A model generated the notes under the pieces. It worked only from the letters and a program-made list of their open reading frames with translations, did not search any database and was not told the DNA's origin. A DNA stretch of 22,346 nucleotides from Rhodospirillales bacterium (GTDB taxonomy: Bacteria; Pseudomonadota; Alphaproteobacteria; Acetobacterales; Acetobacteraceae), in assembly GCA_025352915.1 (NCBI GenBank), contig JANXSA010000206.1, positions 1 to 22,346 of the forward strand, read 5' to 3'. The position numbers and the translations under genes are program-made. How positions within the stretch are numbered: position 1 is the stretch's first letter; each line of letters begins with the position of its first letter. Positions 1 to 7,724 of this stretch are shown piece by piece.

Positions 1-109
1 TCAAAACCTCCACCGTCAGCATGTTATGACAGGAGGTATCGAATCGGAGTTCTCAGCCGATTCCTAGCCCTATATGAGTCGTCGAATAAGACGGTTGGTA
101 TAACTCTAA
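1..109. other. unassigned left edge, lower GC
   Basis: I see no recognisable gene here. Frame 1 of the plus strand is open from base 1 to a TAG at 115-117, which lies inside the first hairpin repeat. Frame 2 is open to a TAG at 65-67. Either could be the tail of a gene that starts outside the window, but neither peptide is recognisable. A perfect 7-bp inverted repeat (GAATCGG at 41-47, CCGATTC at 57-63) has no T-tract, so it is not a clear terminator. Base composition is visibly less GC-rich than in the genes to the right, which could mean a mobile-element remnant; nothing seen proves this. Confidence 0.3.
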
Positions 110-160
110 ATGGATAGAAGTTTTTTGGTTCTTTTTTTCAAAAAAGAACATCCTTTTTTT
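110..160 (-). repeat. hairpin repeat, single GTTC-type half element
   Basis: Arms GTTCTTTTTT (128-137) and AAAAAAGAAC (140-149) form a perfect 10-bp stem. The tail GGATAGAAGTTTTTTG lies on the left. Read on the minus strand it follows the acyltransferase gene, whose TGA stop (138-140) overlaps the stem-loop. No CTTC-type partner is visible to the left within the window. It belongs to the dispersed family also seen near 830-940, 2590-2690, 5360-5490, 9680-9755, 15100-15220, 17620-17655 and 22100-22305. Confidence 0.85.
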
Positions 161-821
161 TCACTTCCACTTCTGCTCGCGCCGCGACATCATTCAGCGT
201 CGCCTCAATCGCCGGCACGCTGCCCTCCCACCCCACGCGGGGCACCAAGATCGGCGCCCCGACCACCACCACCCCCCGCCCCCAGGGCAGCGGCAGGATC
301 ATCCGGTCCCAGGTGGGCAACAGCCAGGCCCGCGTCGTCCGCGCCGCACACGGCAATACCGGCACGCCCGACAGCCCCGCCAACTGCGCCACCCCCGCCG
401 CCGCCCGCCGCGCCGGCCCGCGCGGGCCGTCCGGTGTCAGCACGACATGGCTACCCTGGGCCAGCACCTCCAGCAGGGCCCGCACCCCTGCGGCCCCCCC
501 CTTGTCGCGCCCATCCCGCGCGCTGGAGCCGTGCACCATTCCGACCCCGAAGCGCCGCATGATCGCACCGATGAACAACCCATCCTTGTGCCGGCTGGCC
601 AGCGCATGCACCCTCGCACCAGGCCGCCGCATGCTCAGCCACAAGGCCGGCATCAGCGGCAGACACTCATGCCATAGCGCCGCGACCACAGGCGCATCGG
701 TCAAATGTGCCTCGCCCACCACGCGCCACCTGGTGGTGCGCAGAGCAAAACTCAAATACCGGCCGACGAGGGCCGCCAGCCATGCCTGGACACCGGGATG
801 GCGGAGGAAGGATTTCAGCAA
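138..821 (-). CDS. LPLAT-superfamily acyltransferase (DUF374/COG2121-like)
   Basis: The 227-aa product resembles the lysophospholipid-acyltransferase-like DUF374 family, thought to act on lipids at the inner membrane; the substrate is unknown. Family-typical stretches are a histidine-containing LWHECLPLMP segment (about residues 49-58, H51), HGSSARDGRDKGGA (97-110) and LTPDGPRGP (128-136), followed by a GLSGVPVLP segment. The N-terminus is mildly hydrophobic without a clear signal peptide. The only usable start is TTG at 821, directly beside a hairpin repeat, with no strong Shine-Dalgarno. The stop TGA (138-140) lies in the loop region of another copy, so the last residues (KKKDVLF) are repeat-encoded. 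The gene lies downstream of the gamma-glutamyltransferase gene on the same strand, with a repeat pair between. The family call is fairly firm and the exact reaction is not known. Confidence 0.8.
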   Translation of the reverse strand: MLKSFLRHPGVQAWLAALVGRYLSFALRTTRWRVVGEAHLTDAPVVAALWHECLPLMPALWLSMRRPGARVHALASRHKDGLFIGAIMRRFGVGMVHGSSARDGRDKGGAAGVRALLEVLAQGSHVVLTPDGPRGPARRAAAGVAQLAGLSGVPVLPCAARTTRAWLLPTWDRMILPLPWGRGVVVVGAPILVPRVGWEGSVPAIEATLNDVAARAEVEVKKKDVLF

Positions 822-950
822 GGAAGGAGTTCTTTTTTGAAAAAAAGAACCAAAAAACTTTTATCCTTTTGCTTCCTGGTCGACACGGGGGCAAATGGAT
901 AAAAGTCTTTTTGCTTCTTTTTCTTTAGAGAAAAAAGATCTTCCTTTCCT
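822..950. repeat. paired hairpin element, GTTC end and CTTC end
   Basis: The GTTC half has arms at 829-838 and 841-850, then tail CAAAAAACTTTTATCC at 851-866. A spacer of about 30 bp follows. The second half starts GGATAAAAGTC at 897 and carries an imperfect CTTC-type stem around 913-939. The inverted tails face each other. Flanks AAGGAAG (left) and CTTCCTTTCC (right) are also inverted. In transcription order (minus strand) the CTTC half follows the gamma-glutamyltransferase stop and the GTTC half precedes the acyltransferase start. This is the reverse of the order in the other four pairs. Confidence 0.85.
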
Positions 951-2561
951 TCAATACGCCCCCGCCCAGCCATCACGCCGCGGATCGGAGCCTGCCTGCC
1001 GCACCCCATTGTCCAGCACCCGAATTGCCTGCATCGCACAGGGTCCGCCCAAATGCGGGATCGACTTGACCACATGCCCGCGACGCGCGAGGTCGGCCAG
1101 GGTTTCCGCCCCGAAATCCTCTTCGATGGTCAACGCGCCGTCGCCGTCATGCGGCCAGTTGGCCCCTTGGCCGGCCTGGCTGGAACTCCAGCGCGGCGAT
1201 TCCAGCGCGGTCTGCGGATCGGCGCCCAGGTCGATCATCGCGGTCAGAACCTGCGTGTTGACCTGCACCTGGTTGTCCGCCCCCGGCGTGCCCAGGGCGG
1301 CCCACAGCTTGCCGTCCTTGAACACCATCGGCGCGTTCATGGTGTGACGCACCCGCTTGCCGGGGATCAGGCGGTTGGCGTGACCAGCGCCGAGGTGCCA
1401 GTACGCCATGCGGTTGTTCATCAAGATGCCAGTATCGCCGGCGGTGACGCCCGAGCCATAGCCGCTGTTCAGGCTCTGGATGCCCGACACGCAATTGCCC
1501 TCGGCGTCGACCACGCAGAAATACGTCGTGTCCCCGGCCGCCATCGGCACGTTGAGGTCCACCGTGCTGGCCTGGGTCATGCTGATCGTCGCCGCCTGCT
1601 TGTCGGCATGGGCGTCGGACAGGATACGATCCAGCGGCACGGTCTCGAAGCGCGGGTCGGCGCCATAGCGCTCGCGATCGGCAAAGGCGAGCTTCTTGGC
1701 TTCGACCAGCACATGGATGCGCTCGGCATCCGACAGTTTGGCGATATCGAAGCGCTCGATGATCTTGAGCATCTCCAGCATCACGAAGCCGGTCGAGTTC
1801 GGCGGCGTCTGCGTCACCTCAAAGCCGCGATACATGATGGAGATCGGCGTGCCGGCCTCGGCATGACAGGCGGCGAGGTCGGCCTCGCTCACCATCGCCC
1901 CGCGCTGCGCCAGGCCCTTCGCCAGTGCCTTGGCCAGCGTGCCGCGATAGAACGTCTCCCAGCCCTCGCTGGCGATGATCTCCAGCGAACGCGCCAACGC
2001 CGGCTGCACCACCAGCGCCCCAAGCTGGGCGTTCGCCATGTCCTCGCCCAGGAAAACCCGCGCGCTATCGGCATCGGCGGCCAGCAGCGGCTTGCAGTCA
2101 TGGGTGATGTCGCGATGCCGATGCGTCACCGCATAGCCGTCGCGCGCATAGCCGATCGCGTGCTGCACCAGCCTGGCCCAGGGCAGCCGGCCGTGCGCCG
2201 CATGCATCGCGCCGATCCCCGCCAGCTTGCCGGGCACCGAGATGCTGAGCGGACCCTTGATCTCGATCCCCTTGGCAAAGCGCTCGGCGGTGGCCGCGGA
2301 CGGTGCCGGGCCGGTGCCGTTGAACACCAGCTTCTGGGCACCCTTGGCGATGAACACATTGTAGAACCCGTCGCCACCGAGGCCCGACATCATCGGCTCG
2401 ACCACGCCATAGGCCAGCGAAATCGCCACCGCGGCGTCGATCGCATTGCCGCCCGCCCGCAGGATGTCGAGCCCCGCCTGGGTGGCGAGCGGATGGTTGG
2501 CGCCAACCGCGCCGCTGCGGCCCATGATCAGCGGGCGGTGGGTGCGAGGGATCAGGTACAT
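951..2561 (-). CDS. gamma-glutamyltransferase-family Ntn hydrolase (leaderless)
   Basis: The 536-aa product belongs to the gamma-glutamyltranspeptidase family, whose precursors self-cleave before a threonine that becomes the catalytic nucleophile. The cleavage motif DTTYFCVVD places the probable nucleophile at T345. MMSGLGGDGF near residues 57-66 and GTPGADNQVQ near 424-433 are family-typical. I chose the ATG at 2561 because GGAGG lies 8 bases upstream. A longer frame to 2633 would only add residues encoded by the hairpin repeat. No signal peptide is present, unlike classical periplasmic Ggt, so a cytoplasmic enzyme is likely. Leaderless relatives include oxamate amidohydrolase-like and acylase-like enzymes, so glutathione may not be the substrate. 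The TGA stop abuts a repeat. The family call is firm and the substrate open. Confidence 0.9.
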   Translation of the reverse strand: MYLIPRTHRPLIMGRSGAVGANHPLATQAGLDILRAGGNAIDAAVAISLAYGVVEPMMSGLGGDGFYNVFIAKGAQKLVFNGTGPAPSAATAERFAKGIEIKGPLSISVPGKLAGIGAMHAAHGRLPWARLVQHAIGYARDGYAVTHRHRDITHDCKPLLAADADSARVFLGEDMANAQLGALVVQPALARSLEIIASEGWETFYRGTLAKALAKGLAQRGAMVSEADLAACHAEAGTPISIMYRGFEVTQTPPNSTGFVMLEMLKIIERFDIAKLSDAERIHVLVEAKKLAFADRERYGADPRFETVPLDRILSDAHADKQAATISMTQASTVDLNVPMAAGDTTYFCVVDAEGNCVSGIQSLNSGYGSGVTAGDTGILMNNRMAYWHLGAGHANRLIPGKRVRHTMNAPMVFKDGKLWAALGTPGADNQVQVNTQVLTAMIDLGADPQTALESPRWSSSQAGQGANWPHDGDGALTIEEDFGAETLADLARRGHVVKSIPHLGGPCAMQAIRVLDNGVRQAGSDPRRDGWAGAY

Positions 2562-2581
2562 GGGGGCGCCTCCGCTAGGGA

Positions 2582-2691
2582 TAAAGAAAGCAAGTCTTCT
2601 TTTTGTGAACAAAAAGAAGCAAAAAAACTTCATCCATTAGCAAGCGGATAAAAGTTTTTTGGTTCTTTTTTCAAAAAAGAACATTCTTCTC
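2582..2691. repeat. paired hairpin element, CTTC end and GTTC end
   Basis: The CTTC half has perfect 10-bp arms at 2596-2605 and 2610-2619 with loop TGAA, then tail CAAAAAAACTTCATCC. After a spacer of only about 11 bp comes GGATAAAAGTTTTTTG (2647-2662) and the GTTC half (arms 2662-2671 and 2673-2682). In transcription order (minus strand) the GTTC half follows the S9 peptidase stop at once, and the CTTC half precedes the gamma-glutamyltransferase ribosome-binding site. Confidence 0.88.
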
Positions 2692-4476
2692 TTACTTCAT
2701 ATGCTCATGAAAGTAAGCCGCCACCTCGGCATAAACCCGCCGCCGATGATCCGGCCGAATGAAGCCATGCCCGGCATAGGTGAACTTCTCGTACTTCACC
2801 TTCTTCTGCCGCTCGGCCAGCGCCGCGACCATCGCGTCGGATTCCGCCATCGGCACGCGGGGATCGCGGTCGCCATGCAGGAACAGGGTGGGCGTCACCA
2901 CCCGGTCGACATGGCGGATCGGCGAGATGCGGTCGAACAGGTCGTCATGTGTGCCGGGGAAGCCGTATTCGCGCGCCCGGTGGTCCCGGCGATAGGCCGA
3001 GGTGTTGTTGTAGAAGGTCACGAAATCGCTGATGCCGTAGTAGTTGACTGCGGCCTTCCAGAGTTCGGGCTGCAACGCGATCGCCGCGTTCACCGCCCAA
3101 CCGCCGTAGGATTGCCCCATGACGCCGATCCGCTCGGCATTGATTTCGGTCTGGGCGGCCAGCCAGGCGCGGCCGCTGGCCATGTCCTCGATGTAGTGCT
3201 CGCGCAGGTGCAACTCGTCTGCCTCCATATAGGCGCGGCCATAGCCGGTGCTGCCGCGCATGTTCGGCAGCAGCACGGCGAAACCCTGGTCCAGGAGCAT
3301 CTGCGTATCCGGCCGGAAGTTCGCCCGCGTCTGGCTCGACGGCCCGCCATGGATCCACATGATCGCGGGATAGCCGCCCGGCGGCGCCGGCGTCTTCGGC
3401 AGGGCGTAGAAGGCGGGGATGCGCGTGCCGTCGAAGCTGACCCATTCGATCAGCGCCGGCGCAACCAGCTTGTCCGGCGCCAACCCGGCCGGCGCCAGGG
3501 CATCCGGCACATTCAGCGCCGTCGCCGCCCCGTCGCGCACCAGGAACAGCGAAACCGGATTGGTCGGCCCCTGGGCAGCGCAGGCCAGTGCCGAGGAATC
3601 CGGCAGCCACGCCAATTCGGCCACGATGCCCTCGGGCAACCCGGTCACCGCCGGTCGATTGCTCCCCATCGCACCGACCCGCAGCGTGGCATAGCCGCGA
3701 TCGTTCTCGATGGTGGCCAGCGTCTTGCCATCCGGCGCCAGCGACCACGCCTCGACCTCGCGGAACAACGGGGAAAAAACCGGCGTTGCGGCGCCGGTCG
3801 CCTCGTCGATCCGGCACAGCTGGAGGAAATCGGCATCTGGCGCATCGGTGATCGCCATCAGCGCGCCGTCGGCGGTCCAGCGCAGCGCCTGATACCGCGT
3901 CGGCCGGCTGCGTGGCACCTCGTGCGCCGCGCCGGTGGCCACAGTCAGCAGGATCACGTGCTGGTCGATCCCGCCATGGTCCTCGATGATCGCCAGCCGG
4001 CTGCCATCCGGCAACCAGGCAGTGACCGAGATCACACAGGGTCCGTGATGCAGCCGCACCGTGCCCCCGCTGGCCAGATCCATCACCACGGCATCGAAAT
4101 ACATCGGATCGCGGTCATTGGCCGAATACGCGATCCGCGTCCCGTCCTGCGAAAACCCGCCGAAATTATGCATCACGGTGGCATTCGTCGTCAGCGCCCG
4201 CGGCGCACCGCCCGGCTCCAGCAGCCACAACTGATGCAGCTCATCCCCGCCGGCATCGATCGACCAGACCAGCCGGTCATCGGTCGGGCTGCGCCTCAGC
4301 ATACCAACTTTCTCGTCATGGAAGCTGAGCTGCGCCGCGTTGCCGCCGTCCAGGTCCATCACCCATACCTGTGGCAGCCCGGCCCCGCGCAGGTGGAACA
4401 ACCGCGTCCCGTCCTTGGAAAACACCGGCGTGCTGGCGGCACCAATCGAAACCCAGGAATCCGTCGGGATCGGCAT
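2692..4476 (-). CDS. S9 family peptidase (prolyl oligopeptidase type)
   Basis: The 594-aa serine peptidase has an N-terminal beta-propeller of WD40/PD40-like repeats (about residues 10-320, with recurring SxDGTRL and WLPDGSRLA units) and a C-terminal alpha/beta hydrolase domain (about 340-594). The triad is visible: Ser456 in GQSYGG, Asp538 in HGDRDPRVP and His570 in AGHGF. The oxyanion region IHGGPSS lies near 375-381. The family cleaves short peptides, and the propeller limits access to the active site. I chose ATG at 4476 because GGAGG lies 10 bases upstream. A TTG at 4482 is possible but sits too close to that site. No signal peptide is seen, so it is probably cytoplasmic. It diverges from the SDR at 4611 and is followed by a repeat pair and the gamma-glutamyltransferase gene, hinting at linked peptide or amide turnover. 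Confidence 0.93.
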   Translation of the reverse strand: MPIPTDSWVSIGAASTPVFSKDGTRLFHLRGAGLPQVWVMDLDGGNAAQLSFHDEKVGMLRRSPTDDRLVWSIDAGGDELHQLWLLEPGGAPRALTTNATVMHNFGGFSQDGTRIAYSANDRDPMYFDAVVMDLASGGTVRLHHGPCVISVTAWLPDGSRLAIIEDHGGIDQHVILLTVATGAAHEVPRSRPTRYQALRWTADGALMAITDAPDADFLQLCRIDEATGAATPVFSPLFREVEAWSLAPDGKTLATIENDRGYATLRVGAMGSNRPAVTGLPEGIVAELAWLPDSSALACAAQGPTNPVSLFLVRDGAATALNVPDALAPAGLAPDKLVAPALIEWVSFDGTRIPAFYALPKTPAPPGGYPAIMWIHGGPSSQTRANFRPDTQMLLDQGFAVLLPNMRGSTGYGRAYMEADELHLREHYIEDMASGRAWLAAQTEINAERIGVMGQSYGGWAVNAAIALQPELWKAAVNYYGISDFVTFYNNTSAYRRDHRAREYGFPGTHDDLFDRISPIRHVDRVVTPTLFLHGDRDPRVPMAESDAMVAALAERQKKVKYEKFTYAGHGFIRPDHRRRVYAEVAAYFHEHMK

Positions 4477-4610
4477 CAGCAAAATTCCTCCGTGACTGCG
4501 CGATCATAGTCCCCAACCGGAACCCGGCAACAGAGGGGGGCACAACAGGGGGGCTGGGCACACACCGCCCCGCCAGCCTATCAAGGTACTACGACAGGGA
4601 GCGCGCAGAC
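4477..4610. promoter_or_regulatory. divergent promoter region
   Basis: This gap must hold the promoters of the S9 peptidase (minus) and the SDR (plus). I cannot identify clear -35/-10 boxes. Notable content is two G6 runs (4535-4540 and 4548-4553) followed by GGG at 4556-4558 on the plus strand, and the ribosome-binding site AGGGAG near 4596-4601 for the SDR. Confidence 0.4.
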
Positions 4611-5354
4611 ATGGCAGACCGGTTCGCGAACAGGGTGGCGGTGGTCACCGGCGGGGTATCCGGCATCGGCCTGGCCATCGCCCGCCGCCTCGCCGCCGAG
4701 GGCGCCCGCCTCGCCATCTGGGACCGCGACCGCGCGGCCCTGGACGCCGCCGCCGCTCGGCTCGGCGCCCCGGTCCACACCGAATGCCTCGACCTCGTCG
4801 ACCCTGCCGCGGTGATGGCCGCCGGCATCACCACTGCCGCCGCACTCGGCCGCATCGACATCCTGGTCGCTTCGGCTGGCATCGCTGGGCCAAACGCACC
4901 AACCTGGGAATACCCGATCGCTGACTGGCAGCGCATCATGGATGTCAACGTCAGCGGCGTCTTTTACTGCAACCGCTCGGTCGTGCCGCACATGCTTGCG
5001 GGCGGCTGGGGCCGCATCGTCAACATCGCCTCCATCGCCGGCAAGGAAGGCAACCCGAACGCGGTCGCTTATTCCGCCAGCAAAGCAGCCGTCATCGGCC
5101 TGACCAAATCCCTCGGCAAGGAACTCGCGAAAACCGACATCCGGGTGAACTGTGTCACCCCCGCCGCCGTAGCCACGCCGATTTTCGACCAGATGGCGCA
5201 ATCGCAGATCGACTTCATGCTGTCGAAAATCCCGATGGCCCGTTTCGGCACGGTGGACGAAGTCGCCGCCATGGTTTGCTGGCTGTGCAGCGAAGAGGCC
5301 AGCTTTTCCACCGGAGCGGTGTTTGATTGCTCGGGCGGGCGGGCGACGTACTGA
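4611..5354 (+). CDS. SDR-family NAD(P)-dependent oxidoreductase
   Basis: This is a 247-aa classical short-chain dehydrogenase. It has the Rossmann glycine motif TGGVSGIG (13-20), ASAG (87-90) in place of the common NNAG, catalytic Ser141, and Tyr154/Lys158 in YSASK. Asp38 at the end of the second strand suggests NAD rather than NADP. The C-terminus ends SGGRATY, as in sugar-acid and FabG-like SDRs. I chose ATG at 4611 (AGGGAG upstream); the frame is open further upstream but there it antisenses the peptidase gene. It lies upstream of a histidinol-dehydrogenase paralogue and a second SDR, suggesting successive alcohol oxidations on one substrate. A HpsO/HpsP-like role is possible but unproven. 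Length is normal and the substrate cannot be read from sequence. Confidence 0.92.
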   Translation: MADRFANRVAVVTGGVSGIGLAIARRLAAEGARLAIWDRDRAALDAAAARLGAPVHTECLDLVDPAAVMAAGITTAAALGRIDILVASAGIAGPNAPTWEYPIADWQRIMDVNVSGVFYCNRSVVPHMLAGGWGRIVNIASIAGKEGNPNAVAYSASKAAVIGLTKSLGKELAKTDIRVNCVTPAAVATPIFDQMAQSQIDFMLSKIPMARFGTVDEVAAMVCWLCSEEASFSTGAVFDCSGGRATY

Positions 5355-5492
5355 AGAAAGCATGTCCTTTTTTGAAAAAAAGAACCAAAAAACTTTTATC
5401 CGCTTGGCCGATCTCTCCCGATCAGCACCCGTATCAATGAATAAAAAGTCTTTTTGCTTCTTTTTCTTCAGAAAAAGAGGATTCTGTCTTCC
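5355..5492. repeat. paired hairpin element inside the SDR/HisD-like group
   Basis: The GTTC-type half near 5364-5385 has one stem mismatch (GTCC), with tail CAAAAAACTTTTATCC ending at 5401. A spacer of about 35 bp follows. The CTTC half begins at GAATAAAAAGTC (about 5439) and has a stem at 5457-5480 (one G-U pair). It starts immediately after the SDR stop and ends shortly before the ribosome-binding site of the next gene, the order seen in most pairs. Confidence 0.85.
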
Positions 5493-5510
5493 TTCTCCCG
5501 GAGCCCCAAG

Positions 5511-6818
5511 ATGATCCGCACCCTCAAACCCGGCCGCAACGCCGAGACCAAGGCCGAAGACGCCGCCCGCGTGAAGGCCAGCGTCGAGGCTGTCCTGGCT
5601 GACATCCAATCCCGTGGCGACGCGGCCGTGCGCGAATACTCGCAGAAATTCGATAACTGGAGCCCGCCCAGCTTCCGCCTCACGCAACCAGAGATCGACG
5701 CCTGCTTCGCCGCTCTCACCCCGCGCGCCATCGAGGACATCAAGTTCGCCCAGGCCCAGGTACGAAACTTCGCCGAGTACCAAAAGGCAGCCCTGCGCGA
5801 CATCGAGGTTGAAACGCTGCCCGGCATCATCCTCGGCCACAAGAACATCCCCATCGACACCATCGGCGCCTATGTCCCCGGCGGCAAATACCCGCTGGTC
5901 GCCTCCGCCCACATGGCCATCGTCACCGCCAAGGTCGCAGGCGTCCGCCGCATCATCGCCTGCACGCCGCCCTTCGAGGGCAAGCCAGCCCCGGCGGTCA
6001 TCGTCGCCATGGTGCTGGGCGGTGCAGACGAGATCTACATCGTCGGCGGCATCCAGGCGATCGGCGCCATGGCCTATGGCACCGAAACCATCCCCGCCGT
6101 TGATTTCCTCGTCGGCCCCGGCAACGCCTATGTCGCCGAAGCCAAGCGCCAGGTCTTCGGCCGCGTCGGCATCGATCTGCTGGCCGGCCCCACCGAAACC
6201 CTGGTCATCGCCGATGACAGCATGGACGCCGAAATCTGCGCCACCGACCTGCTCGGCCAAGCCGAACACGGCCCCACCTCGCCGGCCATCCTGCTCACCG
6301 ACAGCGAAGCTCTCGCCCGCGCCACCCTGGCCGAGATCGAACGCCTGCTCGCCATCCTGCCGACAGCGAAGATCGCCCGCCAGGCGTGGGACGATTTCGG
6401 CCAGGTCATCGTCTGCGACACCACCGACGAGCTGATCGCCGAGGCCGACCGGATCGCCAGCGAGCACGTCCAGGTGATGACCCGCGACCCCGACATCTTC
6501 CTCGCCCGCATGAAGAACTACGGCGCCCTGTTCCTCGGTCCGCGCACCAATGTCAGCTACGGCGACAAGGTGATCGGCACCAACCACACTCTGCCCACCC
6601 TCGGCGCCGCCCGCTACACCGGCGGCCTCTGGGTCGGCAAATTTCTCAAAACCGTCACCTACCAACGCATCACCACCAACGAAGCCAGCGCCATGATGGG
6701 CGAATACTGCTCCCGACTGTGCATCCTGGAAGGCTTCGTCGGCCACGCCGAACAGGCCAATGTCAGGGTCCGACGCTATGGCGGGCGGAACGTGCCGTAT
6801 GGCACGGCGCCGGAGTGA
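5511..6818 (+). CDS. histidinol dehydrogenase-family enzyme (HpsN-like paralogue)
   Basis: The 435-aa product is a zinc- and NAD-dependent dehydrogenase of the HisD family, which oxidises a primary alcohol to the carboxylate in two steps. Residues matching the E. coli HisD zinc ligands are present: Gln250 and His253 (GQAEHGP), Asp352 ([13 protein letters not shown]) and His412 (EGFVGHA). The catalytic Glu318/His319 pair is in SEHVQV. The segment [16 protein letters not shown] replaces the YPSSVLMNA-type stretch of true HisD, which is characteristic of paralogues such as sulfopropanediol 3-dehydrogenase. No his genes adjoin. ATG at 5511 is preceded by GGAG. SDRs on both sides support a catabolic role on a diol or polyol. 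The family is firm, the HpsN function tentative. Confidence 0.9.
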   Translation: MIRTLKPGRNAETKAEDAARVKASVEAVLADIQSRGDAAVREYSQKFDNWSPPSFRLTQPEIDACFAALTPRAIEDIKFAQAQVRNFAEYQKAALRDIEVETLPGIILGHKNIPIDTIGAYVPGGKYPLVASAHMAIVTAKVAGVRRIIACTPPFEGKPAPAVIVAMVLGGADEIYIVGGIQAIGAMAYGTETIPAVDFLVGPGNAYVAEAKRQVFGRVGIDLLAGPTETLVIADDSMDAEICATDLLGQAEHGPTSPAILLTDSEALARATLAEIERLLAILPTAKIARQAWDDFGQVIVCDTTDELIAEADRIASEHVQVMTRDPDIFLARMKNYGALFLGPRTNVSYGDKVIGTNHTLPTLGAARYTGGLWVGKFLKTVTYQRITTNEASAMMGEYCSRLCILEGFVGHAEQANVRVRRYGGRNVPYGTAPE

Positions 6819-6824
6819 GGAAGA

Positions 6825-6873
6825 CCAGGGCTTTGCCCCTGGACCCCACTGGGGCGTCGCCCCAGACCCCACT
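6825..6873 (+). repeat. G/C-rich double-hairpin repeat (family 2)
   Basis: There are two adjacent stem-loops. CCAGGG (6825-6830) pairs with CCCTGG (6837-6842). CTGGGGCG (6849-6856) pairs with CGCCCCAG (6858-6865). The text CCAGGGC, CTGGACCCC, CTGGGG, CCCAGACCCCA recurs at 19107-19153. It sits between the HisD-like stop and the next SDR, so it may attenuate transcription between them. No U-tract follows, so it is not a canonical terminator. Confidence 0.75.
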
Positions 6874-6889
6874 TGTGGTAGTATGACCG

Positions 6890-7663
6890 ATGACACAGGT
6901 AACTTTGCCAACGGCCCCATCCTTCCGCCTGGAGGGTCGCCACGCCTTGGTCACCGGCGCCGGCCGTGGCATTGGGGTTGCCATCGCCACCGCCTTGGCC
7001 CAACAGGGCGCCCACGTCCATCTCGCCGCCCGCAATGCCGATGAGCTTGGCGCGGTCGCCGAGGCCCTGCGCGCCGGCGGCTGGCGGGCCAGCGCAGTGG
7101 CGCTCGATGTCACCGACACCGCAGCGGTCCTGGCCGCCATCGCCGCCCTGCCCGTGCTCTCCATCCTGGTCAACAACGCCGGCACCAATCGGCCAAAGCC
7201 GATGGCCGAGGTCACGCTGGACGACTACGACGCCGTCTTCGGCCTCAACGTCCGGGCACTCTATGTCGTCACCCAGGCCGTCACCGCCCGCATGCTGGCC
7301 GCCGGCACCAAGGGCTCGATCATCAACATCTCGTCTCAGATGGGCCATGTCGGCGGTCCCAATCGCACGCTGTATTGCGGCAGCAAGCACGCCGTCGAAG
7401 GCATCACCAAGGCCCTCGCCATCGAGCTCGCCCCGCGCGGCATAAGGGTCAATTCCATCGCCCCGACCTTCATCGAAACCGCCATGACCCGCCCGTATTT
7501 CGACATCCCCGGCTTCAAGGACCACGTGCTGTCCAAGATCGCCCTCGGCCGCCTCGGCCAGGTGGAAGACATCATGGGCGCCGTCGCCTATCTCGCCAGC
7601 GACGCCTCGGCCCTGGTCACCGGCACCTCCCTGGTGGTCGACGGCGGCTGGACCGCGCAATAG
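6890..7663 (+). CDS. SDR-family oxidoreductase
   Basis: This is a 257-aa classical SDR. The coenzyme motif TGAGRGIG is at 22-29, NNAG at 95-98, the active-site serine at 148/149, and Tyr162/Lys166 in YCGSK. The basic residue in LAARN (R48) suggests NADP(H). The C-terminal VVDGGWTAQ is typical of FabG- and gluconate 5-dehydrogenase-like members. ATG at 6890 is the best in-frame start; a weak GGTAG-like sequence is the only Shine-Dalgarno, and a family-2 repeat ends just upstream. It is third in the SDR, HisD-like, SDR group and probably works in the same pathway. It converges on the PEP-CTERM gene across a terminator. Confidence 0.92.
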   Translation: MTQVTLPTAPSFRLEGRHALVTGAGRGIGVAIATALAQQGAHVHLAARNADELGAVAEALRAGGWRASAVALDVTDTAAVLAAIAALPVLSILVNNAGTNRPKPMAEVTLDDYDAVFGLNVRALYVVTQAVTARMLAAGTKGSIINISSQMGHVGGPNRTLYCGSKHAVEGITKALAIELAPRGIRVNSIAPTFIETAMTRPYFDIPGFKDHVLSKIALGRLGQVEDIMGAVAYLASDASALVTGTSLVVDGGWTAQ

Positions 7664-7679
7664 CCTCCAAACGAAAAGA

Positions 7680-7699
7680 GCGGCACCCGCGGGTGCCGC
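7680..7699 (-). terminator. rho-independent terminator between convergent genes
   Basis: A perfect 9-bp G/C stem (GCGGCACCC at 7680-7688, GGGTGCCGC at 7691-7699) has a 2-base loop. On the minus strand it is followed by CTCTTTTCGTTT, a T-rich tract, which makes it a good terminator for the PEP-CTERM gene. On the plus strand it may also stop the SDR transcript, though without a T-run. Confidence 0.75.
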
Positions 7700-7724
7700 C
7701 CAAATCGATGGAACCGCCGAGGGC

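Noticed and set aside
110..160. Classical rho-independent terminators as the explanation of all A/T hairpins
   Set aside because: The stems are nearly all A/T and the tail after the stem is A-rich before TTTT. Copies also sit directly upstream of starts and inside an operon.
822..950. Integron attC-like cassette sites
   Set aside because: No GTTRRRY core sites, integrase gene or cassette-like gene array. Neighbours are ordinary chromosomal genes on both strands.
2562..2633. N-terminal extension of the gamma-glutamyltransferase frame (hydrophobic, signal-like)
   Set aside because: The apparent signal is encoded by the hairpin repeat (FFCFFLF text). The real ribosome-binding site lies downstream, just before 2561.
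1053..2651. 532-codon open frame on the plus strand opposite the gamma-glutamyltransferase gene
   Set aside because: It is a mirror frame of a high-GC gene. The peptide is rich in R, H and Q without domains, while the opposite strand carries clear motifs.
2659..4509. 616-codon open frame on the plus strand opposite the S9 peptidase
   Set aside because: It is rich in H, R and Q with no domain, and starts inside a hairpin repeat. The antisense frame has the full catalytic triad.
4535..4558. G-quadruplex in the divergent promoter region
   Set aside because: Only three separated G3 runs are present, so a standard four-run G3 quadruplex is not supported.
4581..6920. 779-codon open frame on the minus strand across the SDR and HisD-like genes
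   Set aside because: It runs antisense to two well-supported genes and through a repeat pair. Its G/D/A-rich text is typical of shadow frames.
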